This document shows positions 58,193 through 64,000 of a stretch of DNA of 64,000 nt, piece by piece. The DNA is from Pseudoduganella flava (GTDB lineage: Bacteria; Pseudomonadota; Gammaproteobacteria; Burkholderiales; Burkholderiaceae_D): NCBI RefSeq assembly GCF_007830495.1, contig NZ_VLKW01000008.1:248001-312000 (forward strand). Reading direction: 5' to 3'. Position 1 is the stretch's first letter. The number at the start of each line of letters is the position of its first letter. A program made the translations under genes and the position numbers. The notes under the pieces were generated by a model that saw only the letters and a list, made by a program, of their open reading frames with translations, ran no database searches and was not told the origin of the DNA.

Positions 58193-59767
58193 ATGAAACT
58201 AGCTAATCTGAAAATTGGCGTTCGCCTGTCTTTGCTCGCCGCATTCTTCCTAGTCACCGTGCTGCTGGTTGGCTTCACGGGCTGGAACGCGCTGCGCGAC
58301 ATGAACCAGCGTAACGCGGCCGGCTTCGCCGAAGCGGGCCAGCTGATGGAGGCCGTGGACAGTGCCCGCTCGGCCCAGGTCGAGTTCAAGGTGCAGGTGC
58401 AGGAGTGGAAGAACATCCTGCTGCGCGGCAAGGACGCGGCCACGCTGGAAAAATACACGAAGGCGTTCGGCACCAGCGGTGAAGCCACCACTGCCGAGCT
58501 GAAGGAACTGAAGGGCACGATGGCCAAGCTGGGCCTGGAGACGGCAGCCGTCGACGAGGCGCTGCGCGTCCATGGCGAACTGGTGCAGCGCTACATGCAG
58601 GCGCTGAAGCAGTTCGACGGCGCCGACCCGCAGGGCGCGCAAAAGGTCGATGCGCTCGTCAAGGGCATGGACCGCGAGCCCACCGAGAAGATCGATGCCA
58701 TCGTCGCCGCGATCCAGAAGGAAGCCACCGCGCGCGTGAAGGCCGTCGAGGAGCAGAACGACAGCGTCTACCGCAATTCCGTGCTGGTGCTGCTGGCGCT
58801 GCTGGCCGCGGCCGTGGCGTTCGGCTCGCTGATCGTCGTGATGCTGATCCGCGGGATCACCGTGCCGCTGTCCCGGGCGCTGGAGATCGCGCAGGAAGTG
58901 GCCGCCGGCGACTTGCGCAACGACGTGCAGAGCTCGCGGCAGGACGAGATCGGCGAGCTGCTGCGCGCGCTGTCGACGATGAGCGGAAATCTGTCGAACA
59001 TCGTGGCGCGGGTGCGCACCGGCACGCAGGCGATCTCGCTGGCGTCCGCTGAAATCGCCACCGGCAACGCGGACCTGTCGGCCCGCACCGAGACGCAGGC
59101 CAGCTCGCTGGAAGAGACGGCATCGTCGATGAGCGAGCTGACGAGCACCGTGCGCCAGAACAGCGACAACGCCAATACGGCGGCGCAGCTGGCCGAACAG
59201 GCCACGGCCGTGTCCACCCGCGGCAGCGCCACGGTGGCCGAGGTGGTCGCGACGATGAGCACGATCAACGGCACGTCCGGCAAGATCGCCGAGATCATCG
59301 GCGTCATCGACGGTATCGCGTTCCAGACCAATATCCTCGCGCTGAATGCGGCGGTCGAGGCGGCGCGGGCGGGCGAGCAGGGCCGCGGCTTCGCCGTCGT
59401 TGCCGGCGAAGTGCGCAACCTGGCGCAGCGCTCGTCGCTGGCCGCGAAGGAGATCCGCGAGCTGATCACCGCTTCCGTGTCGGAAGTGGAAACGGGCCGC
59501 GCGCTGGTGGACCGTGCCGGCGCGACGATGCGCGAAGTGCTCGACAGCGTGCAGCAGGTGACGGCCGTCGTGCAGCAGATCTCGCTGGCGTCCGGCGAGC
59601 AGCAGCAGGGCATCGAGCAGATCGGCGAGGCCGTGTCGTTCATCGACAGCGCCACGCAGCAGAATGCCGCGCTGGTCGAGGAGGCCGCCGCGGCAGCCGA
59701 ATCGCTGCGCGAGCAGGCCCGCCAGCTGGACGACGCGGTGGCCGTGTTCAAGCTGCGCGGCGTGTAA
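58193..59767 (+). CDS. Methyl-accepting chemotaxis protein
   Basis: This 524-residue receptor has a first transmembrane helix at 10-30 (GVRLSLLAAFFLVTVLLVGF), a four-helix periplasmic ligand domain (about 31-195), a second helix (SVLVLLALLAAAVAFGSLIVVML), HAMP (RGITVPLSRALEIAQEVAAG) and a long cytoplasmic signalling coiled coil. The hairpin tip IDGIAFQTNILALNAAVEAA is followed by GEQGRGFAVVAGEVRNLAQR. There is no C-terminal NWETF-like CheR tether. The ligand is unknown. No other chemotaxis genes are nearby. Confidence 0.95.
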   Translation: MKLANLKIGVRLSLLAAFFLVTVLLVGFTGWNALRDMNQRNAAGFAEAGQLMEAVDSARSAQVEFKVQVQEWKNILLRGKDAATLEKYTKAFGTSGEATTAELKELKGTMAKLGLETAAVDEALRVHGELVQRYMQALKQFDGADPQGAQKVDALVKGMDREPTEKIDAIVAAIQKEATARVKAVEEQNDSVYRNSVLVLLALLAAAVAFGSLIVVMLIRGITVPLSRALEIAQEVAAGDLRNDVQSSRQDEIGELLRALSTMSGNLSNIVARVRTGTQAISLASAEIATGNADLSARTETQASSLEETASSMSELTSTVRQNSDNANTAAQLAEQATAVSTRGSATVAEVVATMSTINGTSGKIAEIIGVIDGIAFQTNILALNAAVEAARAGEQGRGFAVVAGEVRNLAQRSSLAAKEIRELITASVSEVETGRALVDRAGATMREVLDSVQQVTAVVQQISLASGEQQQGIEQIGEAVSFIDSATQQNAALVEEAAAAAESLREQARQLDDAVAVFKLRGV

Positions 59768-59776
59768 CGGCGCCAC

Positions 59777-59801
59777 GCAGGGCCGCCGCCGGCGGCTCTG
59801 C
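59777..59801 (+). terminator. Hairpin after the chemotaxis receptor gene
   Basis: GCAGGGCCGCC / GGCGGCTCTGC form an 11-bp stem with one mismatch and a GCC loop, 10 bases past the receptor stop. No U-tract follows, so efficiency is doubtful. Confidence 0.4.
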
Positions 59802-59834
59802 GATAATGCGCTATCCCGATCTTGAGGCAAGCGC

Positions 59835-60941
59835 ATGACCATTCCCACCTGGCTGCCGGGCGACCCGGTGCCCGACTTCGCCGTCCGCTCCAGCAACAGC
59901 GCGAAGTTCCACTTCAACACGGCGGCCGGCCGCCATATCGTGCTGACGTTCTACGGCAGCGCGGCGAACGACACCGGCCGCGCCATCAATGCGCACATCG
60001 CCGCGCAGCGCGCATTGTTCGACGACGAGCACGTGTGCTGGTTCGGCATCAGCGTCGATCCCGACGATGAACGCCTGGCGCGCGTGGCGCAGATCACCCC
60101 CGGCATCCGCTACTTCTGGGACTTCGACCGCGCCGTCAGCACGCGCTACGGCGCCGTGCGCGGCACCACCGACGGCAAGCTGGAATACGCGCCGTTCACG
60201 CTCGTGCTCGACCCGATGCTGCGCGTGCTGGCCTGTATTCCGGTCGCTTCCGCAGGCCAGCACGCCGAGGCGCTGGAGCGCGTGCTTGCCCGCCTGCCGG
60301 CGCCGCCTGCCACGCCGGCCCCGGTGCTGGTGCTGCCGCGCGTGTTCGAGCCTGAATTCTGCCGCCAGTTGATCGGCCTGTACGAGCGCCATGGCGGCAC
60401 CGAGTCCGGCTTCATGCGCGAAGTGGACGGCAAGACGGTTGGCGTGCTGGAGAGCAGCTTCAAGCGCCGCCAGGATTTCACGTTCGACGCGGGCGACGAC
60501 TTCGAACCGCTGCGCGCCGCCGTGCGCGCCCGCCTGACGCGCCGGCTGGTGCCGGAAATCCGCAAGGCGTTCCAGTTCGACGCGACGCGCATCGAGCGCT
60601 ACATCGTGGCCTGCTACGACGGCGCGGCGGGCGGCTTCTTCCGCGCCCACCGCGACAACACGACGCCGGGCACGGCCCACCGCCGCTTTGCCTGCACGAT
60701 CAATCTGAACGCCGAGGACTACGACGGCGGCGAGCTGCGCTTCCCCGAATTCGGCGCGCAGACATACCGCGCGCCGACCGGCGGCGCCGTCGTCTTCTCA
60801 TGCTCGCTGCTGCACGAGGCAACGCCCGTCACGCGCGGCCGGCGCTACGCGTTCCTGCCGTTCCTGTACGACGACGCGGCGGCGGCCATCCGAGCCCGCA
60901 ACCAGCACACGCTGGTGGCCGCGCCGGGGAGCGCGCCATGA
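59835..60941 (+). CDS. Redoxin-like domain fused to 2OG-Fe(II) dioxygenase
   Basis: This 368-residue two-domain protein has an N-terminal peroxiredoxin/AhpC-like thioredoxin fold (about 5-150; WLPGDPVPDFAVRSSNSAKF, HIVLTFYGSAANDTGRAI, FGISVDPDDERL). No cysteine sits at the peroxidatic position, where the family has TxxC. The C-terminal prolyl-4-hydroxylase-type domain (about 165-350) has FFRAHRDNTTPGTAHRRFAC with the HxD pair, LRFPEFGAQTYRAPTGGAVV and LLHEATPVTRGRRYAFLPF, with the distal His and the 2OG-binding Arg. The dioxygenase looks active; the substrate is unknown. The stop overlaps the SDR start (ATGA). Confidence 0.9.
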   Translation: MTIPTWLPGDPVPDFAVRSSNSAKFHFNTAAGRHIVLTFYGSAANDTGRAINAHIAAQRALFDDEHVCWFGISVDPDDERLARVAQITPGIRYFWDFDRAVSTRYGAVRGTTDGKLEYAPFTLVLDPMLRVLACIPVASAGQHAEALERVLARLPAPPATPAPVLVLPRVFEPEFCRQLIGLYERHGGTESGFMREVDGKTVGVLESSFKRRQDFTFDAGDDFEPLRAAVRARLTRRLVPEIRKAFQFDATRIERYIVACYDGAAGGFFRAHRDNTTPGTAHRRFACTINLNAEDYDGGELRFPEFGAQTYRAPTGGAVVFSCSLLHEATPVTRGRRYAFLPFLYDDAAAAIRARNQHTLVAAPGSAP

Positions 60942-61744
60942 AGCTGCAGGGCAGGGTGGCCGTCGTCACGGGCGCGGCCAGCGGCATCGGCCGCGCGCTG
61001 GCGCTGGCACTGGCCCGGCGCGGTTGTCACCTGGCGCTGGCCGACATCGACGAGGCGGGCGCGCAGTCGACGGCGCGGGACGCGCAGGCGCTCGGCGTGC
61101 GCGCGACGCACCACCGGCTGGACGTGGCCAGCCGCGATGCCGTGAAGGCTTTCGCGCCGGCCGTGCAGGCGGCGCACGGCCGCGTCGACCTGCTGTGCAA
61201 CGTGGCCGGCGTGGCGCTGGGAGGGCGTTTCGAGCAGGTCAGCGAGGAAGACTTCGACTGGCTGATGGAGATTAACTTCCACGCCGTCGTGCGCATGACG
61301 CGGGCGTTCCTGCCGCTGCTGCACGCCAGCGACGACGCGCGCATCGTCAACATCTCCAGCCTGTGGGGCCTGGTCTCGCCACCGGGCGAGGCGGCCTACT
61401 CGGCCAGCAAGTTCGCCGTGCGCGGCTTCTCGAACGCGCTGCGCCACGAGCTGGCCGGCACCACGGTCGGCGTGACGCTGGTGCACCCGGGCGGCGTGGC
61501 GACATCGATCGCGAAGAACGTGCGTGTGCCGCCCGGCACGCCGCCGGAACGCATCGCCCGGCACCAGGCGAAGATGGAAAAGCTGCTGCGCATGCCGCCG
61601 GACCGCGCCGCGCACCTGATCGTCACCGGCGTCGAGCGGCGCCGGGCGCGCATCCTCGTTGGCGGCGACGCAAAGTTCGTCGCGCTGCTCGAGCGGCTGG
61701 TGCCGGTGCATCACTGGCGGGTGATGAAGGCGCTGTTGGGTTGA
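60938..61744 (+). CDS. Short-chain dehydrogenase/reductase
   Basis: This 268-residue classical SDR has cofactor motif VAVVTGAASGIGRALALALA, LDVASRDAV, NVAGVALGG (NAG-like), catalytic NISSLWGLVSPPGEAAYSASKFAVRGF with Ser, Tyr and Lys, and LVHPGGVATSI. The Asp after the second strand (LALADIDEAG) suggests NAD preference. The start overlaps the dioxygenase stop (ATGA), so the two are translationally coupled and may act in one small-molecule modification, which is inference. Confidence 0.93.
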   Translation: MKLQGRVAVVTGAASGIGRALALALARRGCHLALADIDEAGAQSTARDAQALGVRATHHRLDVASRDAVKAFAPAVQAAHGRVDLLCNVAGVALGGRFEQVSEEDFDWLMEINFHAVVRMTRAFLPLLHASDDARIVNISSLWGLVSPPGEAAYSASKFAVRGFSNALRHELAGTTVGVTLVHPGGVATSIAKNVRVPPGTPPERIARHQAKMEKLLRMPPDRAAHLIVTGVERRRARILVGGDAKFVALLERLVPVHHWRVMKALLG

Positions 61745-61879
61745 GCGCCGTTCAGGCGCAATCCTCCCTTCGATCTGTCCATGGAAGGAGAATCGAATGC
61801 GTGCCGCACTAAATCGGGCCGCGAGCGTTACCGGACAAGTGACCGGACAGCGCTACCGCGCCGCGGCAGGAGTCGCCGC

Positions 61880-62368
61880 ATGAGCAGCGTCGCGTTGCGC
61901 GCCGCGGCGCCTGCCGACACAGCCGCCATGCTGGCGCTCCTGCAAACCGTCGCAGCGGAGGGGGACGCGCTCCCCTTCCTCGAAGGGCTCGATGGGGATT
62001 TCATCGCGTCGCAATGGCTGCGGGCGGCAGGTTGTGTCGTGGCTTGCCGCGGTGCCGTGCTGCTGGGGATGTACCGCTACGGTACGATCATGCCCGGCCG
62101 CGGCAGCCATATTTGCACGGCGACTTTCGCCGTGAGCCCGGACGCGCGAGGGCAGGGGATCGGCCGTGCCCTCGTCACGCATTGCCTCGATGCCGCGAAG
62201 GCCGCGGGTTACCAGGCCATGCAGTTCAACCAGGTGGTCAGCACCAACCATGCCGCGCTCGCGCTGTACCGGAGCCTCGGGTTCATCGAAGCCGGTTGCA
62301 TCCCCGCTGCGTTCCGGCATGACCAGCTCGGCTATGTGGATGCTTACGTGATGTACCGAAGGCTCTAG
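61880..62368 (+). CDS. GNAT family N-acetyltransferase
   Basis: This 162-residue protein has the acetyl-CoA binding motif A as FAVSPDARGQGIGRALVTHCL (R/QxxGxG/A), followed by AAGYQAMQFNQVVSTNHAAL and YRSLGFIEAGCIPAAFRHD, the last strands of the GNAT fold. Substrate unknown. GGAG lies eight bases before ATG 61880. It stands alone between the SDR and the Rrf2 gene. Confidence 0.92.
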   Translation: MSSVALRAAAPADTAAMLALLQTVAAEGDALPFLEGLDGDFIASQWLRAAGCVVACRGAVLLGMYRYGTIMPGRGSHICTATFAVSPDARGQGIGRALVTHCLDAAKAAGYQAMQFNQVVSTNHAALALYRSLGFIEAGCIPAAFRHDQLGYVDAYVMYRRL

Positions 62369-62412
62369 CACGGTGCCTGCGCCGGGCGCAGTTTCCCCGG
62401 CTCGGGTCCGGC

Positions 62413-62847
62413 TCAGGCCTTGCGTTTGCGCGGCTGCGCCTTGACCGTCTTCGCCAGGTCGGCCAGCGTCACGCTGCCGAAGCGCTGCAGCAGCATCTGC
62501 TCCGCCTCGCGCAGCGCATCGCCCAGCGCCGCGTTGACGGCGCGCTCGACCAGGCAGTCCGCATGCTCGTCCGTCGTGCCCAGCGCGAAAACGGGCGGAT
62601 CGCCCAGCGCGTGGTGGATGTCCAGCAGCGTGATCTCGGCCAGCGGCCGCGCCAGCGCCCAGCCGCCGCCATGGCCCTTGCCCGACTGGACGTAACCCTG
62701 TTCGCGCAGACCCGCCATCGTCCGGCGCACGACCACGGGATTCGTGTTCAGCATGCCGGCGATCGTCTCGGACGTGGCGGGGGTGTCCAGGCTGTCCATG
62801 TGGATCAGCACGTGGAGCATGCGGGAAAGGCGGCTGTCGTGTCTCAT
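62413..62847 (-). CDS. Rrf2 family transcriptional regulator
   Basis: This 144-residue winged-helix protein of the Rrf2 family begins MRHDSRLSRMLHVLIHMD. The helix-turn-helix reads ATSETIAGMLNTNPVVVRRT with wing GYVQSGKGHGGGWALAR, and LLDIHHALGDPPVFALG follows. The iron-sulfur cysteines of IscR/NsrR are not present as a triad; only one Cys (HADCLVE) remains, so it may sense by another route. In-frame ATG 62907 is an alternative start without a ribosome site. It is divergent from the FAD oxidoreductase, its probable target. Confidence 0.9.
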   Translation of the reverse strand: MRHDSRLSRMLHVLIHMDSLDTPATSETIAGMLNTNPVVVRRTMAGLREQGYVQSGKGHGGGWALARPLAEITLLDIHHALGDPPVFALGTTDEHADCLVERAVNAALGDALREAEQMLLQRFGSVTLADLAKTVKAQPRKRKA

Positions 62848-62901
62848 GGCCGCGATCATAGCAAGAAAGCCGTCAGGCTGGAACTTGTGTAACTCTGTTT
62901 G

Positions 62902-62934
62902 TTGCATGAATGCGGATTTGCGTTATCATGTAAC
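62902..62934 (+). promoter_or_regulatory. Divergent promoter and candidate Rrf2 operator
   Basis: TTGCAT (62902-62907) and TATCAT (62924-62929) with 16-bp spacing form a plausible promoter for the oxidoreductase. Overlapping it is GTTA-TCATG-TAAC (62922-62934), an inverted repeat. TGTAACTCT occurs here (62929) and again at 62888, 41 bp or about four helical turns apart. A repressor bound here would block transcription. Confidence 0.5.
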
Positions 62935-62960
62935 TCTCGAAAGTACATAAGGAGCGAGTC

Positions 62961-63872
62961 ATGATGGATCCGATGTTCGATGCGATCGTTGTCGGCGGCG
63001 GCTTTGCCGGACTGTCCGGCGCACTGCAGCTGGCGCGGGCGCGGCGCCGCGTGCTGCTGGTGGATGCGGGCGAACCGCGCAACCGCTTTGCCGCCAGCGC
63101 CCACGGCTTTCTCGGGCACGACGGCAAGCCGCCCCATCAGATCCGCGCGGAAGGACGCGCTCAGCTGGCGGCCTATCCCACGGTGGCGTTCGCGGATGGC
63201 GTGGCCGCCGATGCGCAGGCGGTGGACGGCGGCTTCGTTGTCGCGTTCGATACGGCGGAAGGGCGCCGCGAGGAGCGCGGACGCCGCTTGCTGCTGGCAA
63301 CGGGCGTACGCGACGAGCTGCCGCCACTGCCCGGCATGACGGAGCGGTGGGGCCACACGGTGATCCACTGCCCGTACTGCCACGGCTACGAAGTGGCCGG
63401 GCGCACGCTGGGCATCCTCGGCGGCGATCCGATGACGGCGTACAAGGCGGCGATCATTCCGGACTGGGGCCCGGCGATCCTGTTCACGCAGGGCGAGGAG
63501 GTGGCGGCGGAGCAGGTAGCCGTGCTGGCCGCGCGCGGCGTGACGATTGAGCGCACGCCCGTCGTCGCTCTGCTGGGCGGCGCGCCGGAACTGGAGGCCG
63601 TGCGCCTCGCCGACGGCCGGCAGGTGGCGCTGGGCGCGCTGTTCGTGTCGCCACGGACGCAGCCCGCCAGCCCGCTTGCCGCGCAGCTGGGCTGTGCGTT
63701 CGACGATGGCCCGTTCGGCCCCGTCCTGCGCGTCGACGACACCAAGCGCACGACGGTGCCTGGCGTGTTCGCGGCCGGCGACGTGGCCGCCGCGATGCAC
63801 AGCGGTATCCTGGCCGCTGCGGCCGGGGCACTGGCGGGCGTGCACACCCACCATTCGCTGGTGTTTGGCTAG
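62961..63872 (+). CDS. NAD(P)/FAD oxidoreductase, thioredoxin-reductase-like
   Basis: This 303-residue flavoprotein has an N-terminal FAD site FDAIVVGGGFAGLSGALQLA, the redox pair in HCPYCHGYEVAG (CxxC), a NADPH domain (LGILGGDPMTAYKAAI) and a C-terminal FAD motif VPGVFAAGDVAAAMHSG. It belongs to the low-molecular-weight thioredoxin-reductase-like family often found next to Rrf2/MarR regulators. The NADPH-site GxGxxA pattern is altered to GGDPMT, so cofactor use may differ. AAGGAGCGAG precedes the start. It is likely controlled by the divergent Rrf2 gene. Confidence 0.92.
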   Translation: MMDPMFDAIVVGGGFAGLSGALQLARARRRVLLVDAGEPRNRFAASAHGFLGHDGKPPHQIRAEGRAQLAAYPTVAFADGVAADAQAVDGGFVVAFDTAEGRREERGRRLLLATGVRDELPPLPGMTERWGHTVIHCPYCHGYEVAGRTLGILGGDPMTAYKAAIIPDWGPAILFTQGEEVAAEQVAVLAARGVTIERTPVVALLGGAPELEAVRLADGRQVALGALFVSPRTQPASPLAAQLGCAFDDGPFGPVLRVDDTKRTTVPGVFAAGDVAAAMHSGILAAAAGALAGVHTHHSLVFG

Positions 63873-64000
63873 TGTCCCAGGGCGCGGCGGCGCGCGCGCA
63901 ACGGTGACTTGCGCAGCGCCGGCGGGGGCGGGACGGGAGACGTCGGCAGCAGCGCCAGTTCGCCGCCCGCGCCGAGCACATGGCGTGCGCGGGCCGGTGC
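63869..64000 (-). CDS. C-terminal fragment of a gene continuing past the window
   Basis: A minus-strand frame enters at base 64000 and stops at TAG 63871-63869, giving 43 residues: ARHVLGAGGELALLPTSP, a Pro-rich stretch, then an Arg-rich tail ending RRRALGH. The stop overlaps the FAD-oxidoreductase stop by 3 bp, a normal convergent arrangement in this genome. Too little is visible to name a family. Confidence 0.4.
   Translation of the reverse strand, partial: APARARHVLGAGGELALLPTSPVPPPPALRKSPLRARRRALGH

Noticed and set aside
1..64000. tRNA, rRNA, integrase or transposase genes
   Set aside because: No cloverleaf, rRNA stretch or recombinase motif was recognised by reading both strands; a tRNAscan/Infernal run would be decisive.

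Overview
The window is GC-rich bacterial chromosome with densely packed genes. It is rich in secreted polysaccharide-degrading enzymes, large TonB-dependent receptors (969 and 1019 aa), CBM5/12-GH18 chitinases with Thr-Pro linkers, a DUF4214 protein and Tat/lipoprotein signals. This suggests a betaproteobacterium of the Massilia/Duganella (Oxalobacteraceae) kind. That placement is an inference from gene content, because no rRNA or marker gene is present.

Bases 1-15400 form an aldonate/polysaccharide region. The minus strand carries gluconokinase (gntK), a TonB receptor, a GntT permease, a two-helix pectate-lyase-like protein fused to an SMP-30/gluconolactonase-like propeller, an alpha/beta-hydrolase esterase and a ThuA protein. 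A GH2 hydrolase (5' cut by the window edge) and two lower-GC unknown genes lie beyond. A second GntP-family permease is on the plus strand. Upstream of gntK are a 22-bp perfect palindrome and a related site, which look like LacI-family operators. Bases 15503-20968 hold an AraC regulator and a tight operon of AhpD-like protein, acyl-CoA-dehydrogenase-like flavoprotein and an SsuABC/TauABC-type transporter of unknown substrate.

Bases 21780-35583 form a pectin-type locus: a Tat Gfo/Idh/MocA oxidoreductase, a TonB receptor with a GntR/FadR-type palindrome upstream, two paralogous DUF5060/DUF4038-type hydrolases flanking a GH28 polygalacturonase, and a PL10 pectate lyase. An AlkD-like repair protein and a six-hairpin-type glycosidase follow. 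Bases 35698-41639 hold a MarR-DHA2 efflux operon with a visible promoter/operator, and small housekeeping or unknown genes (DUF4440, GFA, DUF3297, YjbQ, UBP zinc finger, class V aminotransferase, DUF5710).

Bases 41948-47446 form a chitin region: two lipoprotein chitinases of the same architecture, with a JmjC-like cupin gene and a 58-bp palindromic tandem array between them. After it come a DUF4892/OmpA protein with an unusual symmetric promoter, RNase Z, an AI-2E-family permease, an FdhF/YdeP oxidoreductase and a cupin. Then comes an AT-richer island built from two diverged inverted copies of one element (about 53400-54770). The last part holds an Ig-like/DUF4214 protein, a chemotaxis receptor, a redoxin-2OG dioxygenase fusion with an SDR, a GNAT, and a divergent Rrf2/thioredoxin-reductase-like pair.

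Two frames of nested palindromic repeats carry three exchangeable palindromic cores and are scattered in intergenic gaps (7851-8083, 22958-23169, 33376-33413, 43601-44079). With the inverted island, they are the most unusual non-coding structure here. No tRNA, rRNA, CRISPR array, transposase or integrase was recognised.
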